Source of the DNA: Malus domestica
Taxonomy: Eukaryota; Streptophyta; Magnoliopsida; Rosales; Rosaceae
Reading direction: 5' to 3'
Assembly: GCF_042453785.1 (NCBI RefSeq)
Contig: NC_091667.1
Location: 14,660,001-14,724,000, forward strand
DNA: 64,000 nucleotides
The notes below the pieces were generated by a model that saw only the letters and a program-made list of their open reading frames with translations, did not search any database and was not told the origin of the DNA. Below, piece by piece: positions 11,756 through 22,000 of this stretch; position 1 is the stretch's first letter; the number at the start of each line of letters is the position of its first letter. A program made the translations under genes and the position numbers.

Positions 11756-13037
11756 GAAAACCAGAGCAGGAAAGCTGGGAGGGGGAAGAGGAGGAGGAGA
11801 TTTAGGGCTACATGGAACGAGAACACGGTAGTAGCGTAGAACTCCAATGTTACCGTGGGTAACAGACGACCACACGAATGTCTCGAGACCCTGTGAAGCC
11901 CCGAGAATCTGAGAGAGATGAAATGATGAGGAAGGAGAGGGAGACGAGAATGCTTACTTTAATCGGTTCGGGTTTTTACAGGGGCTTTTTTTTTCTTTTT
12001 TTTTTGTCTAATTGGAATTCCATAATAATGGTCGAATCCACGACCCCTTTACAAGTGAGATTCAAATTCATGTCACTCGTTCTTACTTGTGGTATTTCTC
12101 TTTATTTGAAATAATAGGTCTTACGTTCAAATCTCGTAAATGGTAAATTTGATACCAAATTAGGTTGACTATTGTGTGGCTCAACCAAACTCATCTTCCC
12201 TTAGGTACTGTTTGGTACGCAAATGGGGCGGAACGGAACGAGACGAAACAGGACAGGACAGAGGTTCCGTTTGGTACGCGCATGAAGGAACGGGACGGTT
12301 GTTCCATTTTGCGTTTGGTAAGCACATGACGGCACGGAACCAAAAGATAAATGACTAACCTACCATGTTTCATTTGTTGTTTGGTACAATGTTTATGCGT
12401 GGGACGGGACAGGACAATTTTTTTTTTTTTTTTTAACTTGTTAATATTTGAACACATATATACTTATCTATGATATATTTTTTTACTCTAGCACTACTGG
12501 CAGATATGGACTTTTCTGTGTTCATATATCAGTTTTTTGAATAACTATTCATCGATTCAAAACTACGTCAAAAACACCAATCCAAAATATTGTAAGATAC
12601 ATGTATATTGCACAATATGCAAAGCCATCAAATATATGCAAAGCGGCATCCAAACCACTTTGTTTTTGTACTTTACATACATAACAGTTAGTTCCTTGTA
12701 GTTGGATTGTGTTAAACCACTACAAAATTAAGTATTACTAATTTTTTGCGATATACCATTTCGTTGACATAGCACAAAATATGTCTCATAAAAGTTGGCC
12801 AGGCATAATGTACAGGATGAAATGACAAAAATTGTGAAAGACTTGACTATTGGGGGAATATTAGCATAAATTGAAAGTTTAGGATGCTCAATATCAAATT
12901 GAAAGTTCAGAGCAAAATGGAACAAGGTCCCAAATTCAGGAGATTCAAGGGTTTCCTGCTATGAGATTCAAGGGCTTCTACAACTTTCTGCTACAATTCA
13001 GAGCTTCTTCCTCACAACTAGTAATGCTATTGGCCTT
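11756..13037. repeat. 5' flank of the phosphotransferase gene plus degenerate repeats
   Basis: Includes the promoter side of the minus-strand gene; the purine-rich stretch near 11780-11805 is pyrimidine-rich on the transcribed strand. At about 12005-12190 is a SINE-like segment containing GTTCAAATCTCG, a B-box-like word, and ACCAAATTAGGTTGA. At about 12208-12420 four diverged units each begin with GTTTGGTA and continue with GGAACGG/GGGACGG words, a degenerate tandem array. From about 12430 to 13037 I see AT-rich sequence and no gene. Confidence 0.4.
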
Positions 13038-13357
13038 TGTTAACTACATTGTAGTGTTTGAGAATTGAAGGGAAAATCAAGAAGAAAGGATGAGTAAAAG
13101 GAAGAACACAAAGAGTTTAGAGAGAGAGAGAGAGTTTTATATATTTGAGGAAAATGACAACTAACTACATTTGTAAGTGGAAGTGCATTATATACTAAAC
13201 AATACAAGCTTACTCAACCACAAGTAACTAATTAACCAACTAACAAATCATTTAACCAACTAACAAATCATTTAACCACCTAACAAACATTATAACAACT
13301 TAGGCTGATGTGGCATTGATTACACAGTAACCAATAATCAAGAGACATCTGTCTTCA
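13038..13357 (-). repeat. 3' LTR (320 bp) of the minus-strand retroelement
   Basis: Begins TGTTAACTAC and ends CTGTCTTCA on the plus strand. It differs from its partner by about three substitutions (for example AACACAAAG against AACACAGAG, and ACTCAACCACAAG against ACTTAACCATAAG), a 20-bp duplicated AACCAACTAACAAATCATTT unit near 13230-13270, and a 2-bp length change in the GA tract. Low divergence indicates recent insertion. Confidence 0.9.
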
Positions 13358-14639
13358 TCCCCCCTCAATCTCAGCTAGGTTACCAAGCCTGAGATTGCAG
13401 CAATGTGAGCATGAGAGAAACTGTTGAGTCCTGCAAGTTGAGACATCTGCACCTTATTGATCTTTGCAATCTCCAAACTGGCCTGCCTTGCACCAGGTCC
13501 AGCATATGGCTCCTCTGCTATGCCTGCCAATCATGTATCAAAGTTTTTGGCACTAATGTTTGCTCATTATCCTTTTGTTTTAATCAGACAACCACAGTGG
13601 AGTAGCAGCAAACGGCCTGATCATAACATAACACACACAAGTGTACCCCATAACCTCTTTGTAGCTGTTGACCAAAAACCTATGTCTGTCAGTCCAAATT
13701 TCTTCCACTGCCTTACAAATAAAGACACTATGTATGCCTCTGCCTCTATCAGGAGTTTTACACAAGAACAACCTTCTATAAAGTAGTTGTAGCACACCCT
13801 CATGCCGGTATAACAACTTCTTACTGGATTACCCTTCGTGGGATTCACCGTCAACAATCTCATTCAACTTGGCTTCGGCCTTTAATATTTACAAAAACAG
13901 AAAATTAACAAACTATAGTGTGGCATCGGCCTTAACTATAGCACCACGGGATCGCCCTTTGTGGATTTTACCAAAAACAACTTCTTTGAACAATGGCATT
14001 GGCCTTCACAATTTCAACAACTGAAAAATCAACATTTATGTAGGATTACCCTTCGTGGGATTTACCTACTCAAAACACGGGATTACCCTTCGTGGGATTT
14101 ACCGTTAACAACTTCTTCTACCCTTCGTGTAACCGGACTTACTGTAGATTCATGCTAATAACTGAGTTGGTTAGACTCTGAAATTATAGGCTAAGATAAG
14201 GGAAACATACTGCACAAACTCCTTAATAAGCACCTTCACATGAAAATGTTGAGCTGGGCATTTCGACAGACACATGAATTGCGCATAGGTCTAATCTTTC
14301 TTTCATAGCAGAGAACAGAGTACAATCAATGAATCCAATCACACAGTTCTTCAAGCAATTAAAATCCAACTTTCAATTCTTACAGACTTATCAGACATCT
14401 TGATGAACAATTTCAACTTCAAGATTAACAATATTCAACATTGGAATCTTCAGAACATCAATCCATTGGCATCGGCCTTATGATTCAATTAACAAGAACT
14501 CATATTTCATCATCTTTCAACATATGACATCGGCCTTCACACTTAATCATGCATAAAATCCCACAATATATGTCTAAGACATTTTCACAAACACCATATA
14601 CGCAGAAAAGGATTAAAGATACAGAAAACAACCTGAACC

Positions 14640-14775
14640 CCGAAATCGACGATCTTAGACCCATCAGAGTCAACCAAGATGTTTCCGAGCTTGATGTCGC
14701 CGTGGAAGCGTCTGTGACCATGGAGATACGACATGGCATTTAGCGTCTCTCTCATCTTCTGCCAGTCTCAAACCC
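14640..14775 (-). pseudogene. Captured protein-kinase catalytic-loop fragment
   Basis: Read on the minus strand, this part of the retroelement interior encodes [20 protein letters not shown], then [20 protein letters not shown]. These are the aE helix, catalytic loop (HxD, here His-Gly-Asp, with Lys and Asn in place) and DFG of a Ser/Thr kinase. The wording most resembles Ste20/BLUS1-like plant kinases. It ends near the DFG where non-coding, intron-like sequence begins, and an in-frame stop lies upstream (WV-stop-DWQKM). It reads in the same direction as the element. It is a captured fragment, not a functional kinase. Confidence 0.65.
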
Positions 14776-15458
14776 AGAAGCTGACCATGGCGTTGAGGCT
14801 ACCCAATACGCAATCAATCTTTGCAACAAACTTTGAAACAAACACCACTATCTCGAAAAACTCCGATTTGAAACAAACTTTGCACCAATCTTCACATGAA
14901 AAATTCTAAGCGGAGCAATTCGTCAAACACGTGGACTGCATCCATGTCTGACCTTTCTTCCATACCAAAGAACAGAGTAGAGATCCAAGAATTCATTGTC
15001 CCATTCCTTCAAACAGTTGGAGTGCACAGAATCATAACCTGAAGAACTCCCAAGATTTGCAATCGTGAACAAACAACCATAAAAAATTTGCAATACCCAA
15101 TACACAATCAAGCCGTGATGCTCGTCGCTGCCATCAGCAAGCGCAACCATCAGCTCATATGGGATTGGAATCGGTGAAGCCGCCATTTCTCCGAAGTCGA
15201 ACAAGCCGAGAACTTTGCCTCGGTTCTCCAACTTTCGATCTCTCGCTTTCAATCGGGCACGAGGAGACTCATGAATTTGATCGGAAAGAAATCAACCCAA
15301 AAACAAATCAACCTAAAAGAATGATCGCGGAAGCACCCAGAAGCTTATCCTAACACCTAATGAAAATTTGGAAAAGAAACTAAGCTGGAAACATATGTAA
15401 AATAATGGGAAGTGGAACCACCAGAATCAATGGCGTGAGCCTGGTGGCTCTGATACCA

Positions 15459-15760
15459 TGTTAACTACATTGTAGTGTTTGAGAATTGAAGGGAAAATCA
15501 AGAAGAAAGGATGAGTAAAAGGAAGAACACAGAGAGTTTAGAGAGAGAGAGAGAAAGTTTTATATATTTGAGGAAAATGACAACTAACTACATTTGTAAG
15601 TGGAAGTGCATTATATACTAAACAATACAAGCTTACTTAACCATAAGTAACTAATTAACCAACTAACAAATCATTTAACCACCTAACAAACATTATAACA
15701 ACTTAGGCTGATGTGGCATTGATTACACAGTAACCAATAATCAAGAGACATCTGTCTTCA
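15459..15760 (-). repeat. 5' LTR (302 bp) of the minus-strand retroelement
   Basis: Same ends as the partner LTR, with one copy instead of two of the 20-bp AACAAATCATTT-containing unit. The tRNA primer site (GGCTCTGATACCA on the plus strand, 15446-15458) adjoins it, which fixes the orientation as minus. Confidence 0.9.
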
Positions 15761-15937
15761 GCCTTAACAATCTATATAACAAATGTACGCTCTAATTGAA
15801 AATTATCTCATTGCGGCAATTTGTCAAACACCTTCGTGCACTCTTTCCCACAGGGCAGTTTAAGAAAAAGCTTGTATAACAACACTAACACAACACAAAT
15901 CCGATGGCATTACAGCGAAGGTGGTGTAGGGAATTAC

Positions 15938-16376
15938 CTTTTTGGACCTCTGGGAGGAAGACAAGGCTGAAGATTGATCGACAAAGTGGGGGACTCTAAA
16001 AAAAAAAAATGGAAAACTGAAAATGAAACCACAAACAGACCACTTATCAAATGCAATTCCCAAGCACAAGTTAAACCAATGAAACCAAGAAAACGAACTT
16101 ATTTTTTCAGAATCATCCTATTTTCCTAGAAAATTGAAATTTTCCATAGAAAAATCAAGAAAACGAAAAAGTAAAACCCAAACAAAAAAGCAAAATCAAA
16201 GATCTACAGAGAGCAAGATCGAACATGGAACCTGGAACCTGGAGATGCAGAGCTTTGAGTTCCACTCCGTGGGGAAGAGAAAAGAGAGGCTACGGGAGAG
16301 GATGAAGAAGAAAGTTGCGAGAGACCTGGGAGAAAAAAGCAGAGGCAGAGAAGATGGAAAGAAGATGATAGAATTT
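15938..16376 (-). other. Possible 5' leader and first exons of a disrupted minus-strand gene
   Basis: On the minus strand, 16376-16200 is a pyrimidine-rich leader-like sequence. Downstream, 15995-15938 is a 58-bp exon-like block bounded by a poly-T tract plus AG acceptor and a CAAAAAG/GTAATT donor. About 170 bp further on, the LTR retroelement interrupts the locus. Flank sequence at 15795-15830 resembles two segments inside the retroelement (around 14900 and 14260). No protein domain was recognised, so the gene identity is unknown. Confidence 0.25.
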
Positions 16377-16377
16377 T

Positions 16378-17341
16378 AAGGTGTGTTTGTTGCATCGAAC
16401 TGTCTCGGATTGGACTAGCTACAGGGACTAAGCTGGACTGGCTTAGACTAGATTAAGCTGGATTAACTTAGTGATACGTTTGGTGCAGTGTGGGACTAAG
16501 AAGTAGGATAATAAAATTTTCAACATGCAATTCACAAATCCGACACCAAATTAGCACAAACAACTCAAATTAGATCCAAACAGGGACTCTTTCTTCTTTT
16601 TCTTCGCTGGAAATTACAAGCAGGGACTCTTTCTCCATGTCATTGTCCCTGGAGCCCTGGAGCACATTGCACATTGTACACTACACACACACACACATAG
16701 CAATATGCTTGAAACCCATCAAACAGTCAACGCAATCGGTAAAATCCAATCAGTCCATAAAATTTAACAGATTGACAAACTCTAACACATAAACCTTAAC
16801 TAAATCGCATTATACAACCTGCAAAAACTCAACTTAAATTCTGAAATTCAACACCTTTCAATAAACCCAGATTCCATAAATAAATAAAAAATAAAAAAAC
16901 AGATGGAAAAAGTTCAAAAGAACCAGAGAGAGTTAGAGACGGGGAGAGAAAGGGTTACTTCAAGTGGGATCGAACGGGGGAGGAGGAGGGGCGATTTAGG
17001 TGTAGGGCGACCAGGATGCTGATGAGGGCAAGCAGGACACAGAGATGAGGGTGATGAAGACGATGATGAGGAAACAGGGCAAGGAGGGAGCAGGGAACGC
17101 AGGGAGCGATGGTGACGACTCTCTCTCACAGGAAGAGCGAGGTTCTCTCTCGCAGGTGGTCTTACGAGTCCGGCCGAAATTGGGGTTCTTGGCCAAGAAC
17201 TCCTAACGAAGTCTTTAATCCCAGCGAGTCCCATCTAATCCCATTAAACCTAATCCTTGTGCAAACCAAACATGAGACTACACTAGCAATTAGTCTAGTC
17301 TAGTCCAGTCCCCCCTAATCCGGTCAAAGAAACACCCCCTT
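16378..17341. mobile_element. TIR element of about 960 bp, possibly PIF/Harbinger-like
   Basis: The left end AAGGTGTGTTTGTTGC and the reverse complement of the right end, AAGGGGGTGTTTCTTTG, form imperfect terminal repeats. Subterminal CTAGACTAGA-type words occur in both arms: GACTAGATTAAG near 16449 and TAGTCTAGTCTAGTCCAG near 17293. TTA/TAA trinucleotides at both edges would fit a 3-bp target duplication. The interior holds purine-rich low-complexity sequence and no transposase. Borders are approximate. Confidence 0.45.
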
Positions 17342-17502
17342 AGGGTTTATTTTATGGTTTGGATGGTGTAAATATTGAAAAAAGATGACGGGTATTTTTG
17401 CCTTAAAATTTTATAATTTTGTGTTTCACGGAGATGGAATGAGTCATTCCAGGGGGAGAGGTGGAACTGAAATTTAACCAAATTTCGTTCCATGGGACAG
17501 CA

Positions 17503-18190
17503 TGGATGACGTAAAAGCAGTTGATGATGTCGTCTCATCTAGTTAGCACAATAAACGGATACGAGTCTCAAAACAAACAGAAGAATGCATAAGAAGTAAA
17601 ACTCACAAAACCTGGTTATTGTAAAATCCAATGTAAGATAAAATCTATAGTCTAAGGAGAAATGTGAGTAGATGAATTATGTTAAGCGCCTTCAAGATGC
17701 AAGTAAAACACACACAAAGGTATGACTGGCTCAGGATAGGTGCCTCGTTAGAACCTAGTAAGGTAGCAAAAACCCAATGGGAAAAATGCTCCAATTCTTA
17801 AGGGAAAATAGTACATTAAGGTCAAGTGAGTATACTTTTATATACTCCTTCTCAATTTGACAAAACTTCCAAATGAGAACTACAAGCATTGCCAATCAGA
17901 CAATTTACACAATCAGTTCCTTGAACAAGCTTTTGGAAAGTAGGCTCAGACAGTAACTTCGTAAAGAGGTCGGCAAGGTTGTCTTGAGGTCAGATTTGCT
18001 TGACTTCAATCTTCTGATGCTCTTGCTGCTAATGTGAGAATAAAAATTTTGGCGCAATATGCTTGGTGTTATTTCTTTTGATGTATCATTTCTTGATCTA
18101 ATCAATACAGGCGGCGTTGTCTACATATATCATTGTGGAGACGTTAATGTAGGAAGAAAGTCCGCAAGTGCTTCAAATATGCTCAACAGA
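17503..18190 (-). mobile_element. Decayed Ty1/copia fragment (RNase H end plus 3' untranslated part)
   Basis: The sequence parallels the copia remnant at 19130-21660: both share the AAAAGCAGTTGATGATG start, CTCGTTAGAACCTAGTAAGG and AAATGCTCCAATTCTTAAGG. Minus-strand translation around 18105-17905 gives RNase H-terminal traces (NLADLFTKLL-like and FQKLV-like wording) spread over shifted frames. It has no intact frame and is inactive. Confidence 0.65.
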
Positions 18191-18520
18191 ACCAGAAAAA
18201 TTTGCAATGTCTGGATTTAAATATAAAAACTAGGGTTCGCACGAGGCGTGAAGCGTAAAAGGTGTGTGAATGATGGAAAAAACATAACCAAAATACAGAC
18301 ACTACAACACAACATCCAAAAACTAGAACTAAATATAGACACTGCATTGTAGTGTCTGAATCCAAATGTAAAGGAGTCAAGTGATGTATAAAGCGTAGGA
18401 GCTGTGTGAAAGATGAAAAAAACGAAGTCAGGAAACAAACAATGCAATGCAGCATCTAAATTCATATGTAAAAAACAAAATCAGGACACGGACACTACAT
18501 TGCAGTGTCTAAATCTGCAT
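18190..18520. repeat. Two-plus imperfect tandem copies of a ~155-bp unit with inverted GACACT...AGTGTC motifs
   Basis: Units begin near 18200 and 18350. They share GTCTGRATYYAAATRTAAA, AAGCGTARRAGSTGTGTGAA-like and AGATGAAAAAAAC-like blocks. Two hairpin-capable segments, GACACTGCATTGTAGTGTC near 18338 and GACACTACATTGCAGTGTC near 18490, are near-palindromes. It lies between two copia fragments and is probably retroelement untranslated sequence. No coding potential seen. Confidence 0.5.
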
Positions 18521-18839
18521 TGATATTTCCAATGATATATAGTTTGTACGGTGTAGATTCGTATGCAACACCCACAAATCAAATGTTTTTCACAATATGA
18601 GAAAGGGGGTTTCATCTTAAGCGGGTGTCAGTCGTGGTGGCAGATTTTGTATATTTTTTTTTTTTTTGAGGGAATATTTTGTTTATTTTAAATGCATTTA
18701 AGTATCACATAAATGAATGTTATATTTATCATTAACATGTTGATATATTGTTAATATAGTAACTTTTTGTGATTTTATACAAAATCACCCTGATTTAAAA
18801 TAGTATGGATAAAATAGTGATTAACCACTTTTATGTAAT

Positions 18840-19078
18840 AAAAATTGTTGTGGTTATTAAAGGAAGAGAGAGGGTGCAGCAAAGAGAGAGAAAAGAGAGT
18901 TGAGGAATTTTTGTGATGTGTATTTCTCATCACATGTGCCTTTATTTATAGTAAACTGGATAAGATTGTCTGCCTTGCAAGTAATATATTCATAAATAGA
19001 TAAGATCTTCTAGTATCCTAAATAAAATCTACTAATGATTTATACAATCACACTTGTGCTAGAATTTATGTCATAGCA
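18840..19078 (-). repeat. Copia-type LTR remnant (3' LTR of the minus-strand copia relic)
   Basis: Similar throughout to 24060-24281 (shared GGTGCAGCAAAGAGAG, TTTCTCATCA and TTCTAGTATCCTA). Read on the minus strand it begins TGCTATGACATAAATTC and is preceded by a purine tract CTCAAGAGGGAG, as expected for a 3' LTR. The two copies have diverged strongly by substitutions and indels, so the element is old. Confidence 0.65.
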
Positions 19079-22000
19079 CTCCCTCTTGAGTGTGTAAATA
19101 CTCAAGTAAATGTCACATCGGATCTTTATGGATTATGTAAAAGCAGTTGATGATGTTGTCTCGTCTACTCAGCACAATGAGTGGATGTGAGTATAAAAAA
19201 ATAACAAAAGAATGCATAAGGAGTAAAACTCACAAAACTTGGTTATGGTAAAACCAAGGTAGGATAAAACTCACAATCTAAGGAGAAAGGTGAGAAAATG
19301 CATTAAGTCAAAACTAAGCACCTTCAAGATGCAGGTAAAACGCATAATAGGGTATGACCTGAAGGAAAAATTTGTCCTAGCTAAGAACAAGTATGAACAT
19401 TTGAATACATATGCAAGCAATTAACACTTTAAAGTAGACATGCATCCAAAAAACAATTCATAAAACCCACGACTTTCAAAGCCTAGTATATGGTGAACCA
19501 ATAAACTCTTTAACAACATTAAAGATAAGTAAAGATTTAGAGTTTCTTTACCCTTGAAGCTCATCCTTGTTTACACAAGGGATTCACCCAAGTGGAGGGC
19601 CTTCAAGTCACCTCCAAGCTCCTTGAATCCTCCTTGTGTTTTCCTCCCTTTAGTTCTCCTTTGAAGATTTGAGGAAATGAGGATAAGTTCTCCAAAACAC
19701 CAAAAGTTTGATGTCTCTAAGTCTCTTCACCAAGGATGTATCTTGTGAAGATGATATGGATGACTTAGGGAAGAAGAGATTGCTAGATGTCCCTTCCCTT
19801 AGTGGCCGGCCTCTTGGAAGAAAATGGAGAGAAAATGTTTAACCCAATTTCAACTAGAAAACCCTAAAAAGAAAATAGCTATAAAGTTGCTTTTATAACC
19901 TTTTCTTTGGTGAGTGGCAAACTTGCAATTAAGCAAGCTTTCACCATCCACCCTAATGGCCGGCCATCATATTGTTGTTGGGCTTGTTGCTCATTTTGTT
20001 TTAGTTGTCATACAACTTAAACATAATGGGCCTTTTGGACCAAAACGCTTTTGGGCCCCGAAACCCAAAACCAACATATAAGCCCAATACAAACCTTTCG
20101 TAAAATTAATTAACTAATTAATTAATCTTGACCATTCTTCAATTAAACCATTTAATTGCTTATCCATTTCATTTAATTTCTTCACATACATCCTTACTCG
20201 GTGTACGATCCATTAGGTTCCATTTAGCGAGGCAGTGGGCGATGTTACTCTTAACGATCGATTGTGAATTGAAACCACATTTCAATTCTCCCTTTGATGA
20301 TTAGTGTTTGCTAATCATTAGGGCTTCCACAAACCATGAGTGACGCCTAGCAGAATATCATGGTTACCCAAGCTAAGTAGAATTGGTTGGAGAACCTATC
20401 CAGTTACAACTACAATGCAATACGGTCCTTCTCTAATACAATACTCTTAATCACATTGTTTAAGTGATAGTTAGTTTCATGTCTACTATCCAATGTGATA
20501 CTTTCCTATATGATTCCCTTGAATATAATTTGGAACAAACTTCCTAAGTCATATTTATTTGCTTTGGCCAAAGACTTTAGAATCATATCTTAGAGTATTC
20601 TCCTTCCACCTTGGAAGGTTAGAGATCCCTTGTTGTGCATTCATATGCCTACATGACTAGATAGCTTGACCCCAACAATGCCGTGGACACTCCGATGGAA
20701 TGCCGTTTGACATGATCAAAGATCAAGGACCTAACCATTAGACATCTATGATGCCTCAGGTCAAAGGACTACTTTGCATATTGCAACTTTAGAGTTCATA
20801 CATGACATGTATGTTCGAACTCTCTTTTGATCGTAGTTCAGTGTACTCGATTACTCTTTCGAGCACCTATGTGTTTGTCTTAGTGTCCAACACCAAATGA
20901 CTTGAGACTAGTCATACTCACGCTTAAGTCAACACAACACATACTAACCTTAGCGGATTGTCAATGCCCAATTGGCAATCCTATGGCTAGGAACGTTTTA
21001 GGAATGAACATAAGAGAAAGGTCTCGATAATCTAACTCACTTAGATCACTTATCTCTTAGAACAAATACATTCCTTGGATTCCCTTATTGCTTAAACACA
21101 TGATACAATAAATAGTGATTAACAATAAGATTTGCCCTCCATTAAACATATAAAAGTTTAATACAATAAGTATTCCAAAAAGCTATTACATTAAATGAGT
21201 GGCTTTGTGGGCATACTTCCAACATGACCGGCTCAGGATATGTGTCTCGTTAGAACCTAGTAAGGTAGCAAAAACTCAGTGAAAAAAAATGCTCCAATTC
21301 TTAAGGGAAAAAAGTACATTAAGGTTAAGTGATTATACTTCTAGATACTCCCCCTGAGTTTGACAAAACTACCAAATGAGAATTACAAGCATTGCCAATC
21401 AGATAATCTACGCATACCAATTCCTTGAACAAACTTCTGGAAAGTAGACTTCGATAATAACTACGCAAAGTGGTCGGCAAGGTTTCTTAGGGTTAATTCT
21501 ACTTTACTTCAATCTTTTGACGCTCTTGCTACTGATGTGAGAAGAAGAATTTTGGAGCATATGATTGGTGTTATTTCCTTTGATGTATCATTTCTTAATC
21601 TGGTTGATACAGATGGTGTTGTCTTCATATTTATCGTTTTAAAGACATCAACAATGGAAGAATGTCTGCAAGTTCATTGAACATGCTCAATGGCTTTCAG
21701 CCAGAAGCAATCCTGAGTAACTCCATAAAGGGCGAAAATTCAGCATGGTTCGAAGAAGTCGTAATTAACGTTTGTTTAGTTAACCTGAGTCAACGAGAAC
21801 GTGCCTTGTGCGAGCCAGATAAATAACCTGAGTCAACATAACTAACAAGGCAATCATCATTTTGAAACCAAAATGGTATGATCTTCTGAAATGCATAGGT
21901 GATAGAATAATCCCAAATCCATAGTACCCTTAAGGTAACGTATGGTGTCTTTAACACCATTCAAATATCTAAGTGAAGGCTCATTGTTGTATCTTACCAA

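Larger units (their letters stand above)
13038..15760 (-). mobile_element. Complete non-autonomous LTR retroelement (2.7 kb) with captured host sequence
   Basis: Flanked by two near-identical direct repeats (13038-13357 and 15459-15760) and a perfect 5-bp target duplication GCCTT (13033-13037 and 15761-15765). On the minus strand the 5' LTR (15760 to 15459) ends in CA and is followed at once by TGGTATCAGAGCC, the usual initiator-Met tRNA primer site. A purine tract TTGAGGGGGGA sits just before the 3' LTR. The 2.1-kb interior has no gag or pol. It holds short repeats, a duplicated segment (about 14225-14370 similar to 14890-15020) and a protein-kinase fragment. It therefore needs enzymes supplied in trans. 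Two interspersed motif families, GGCATCGGCCTT-like and ATTACCCTTCGTGGGATT-like, recur between 13815 and 14530. Confidence 0.9.

Noticed and set aside
11572..11847. 91-codon frame at the 5' end of the phosphotransferase gene as an alternative N-terminus
   Set aside because: It runs through the first intron in the wrong frame for exon 2; the MDNNNRNVSSSS start splices cleanly in frame.
13230..13290. Short regular repeats AACAAATCATTTAACC considered as a CRISPR-like array
   Set aside because: Contiguous units without spacers, inside a plant LTR; it is a tandem duplication.
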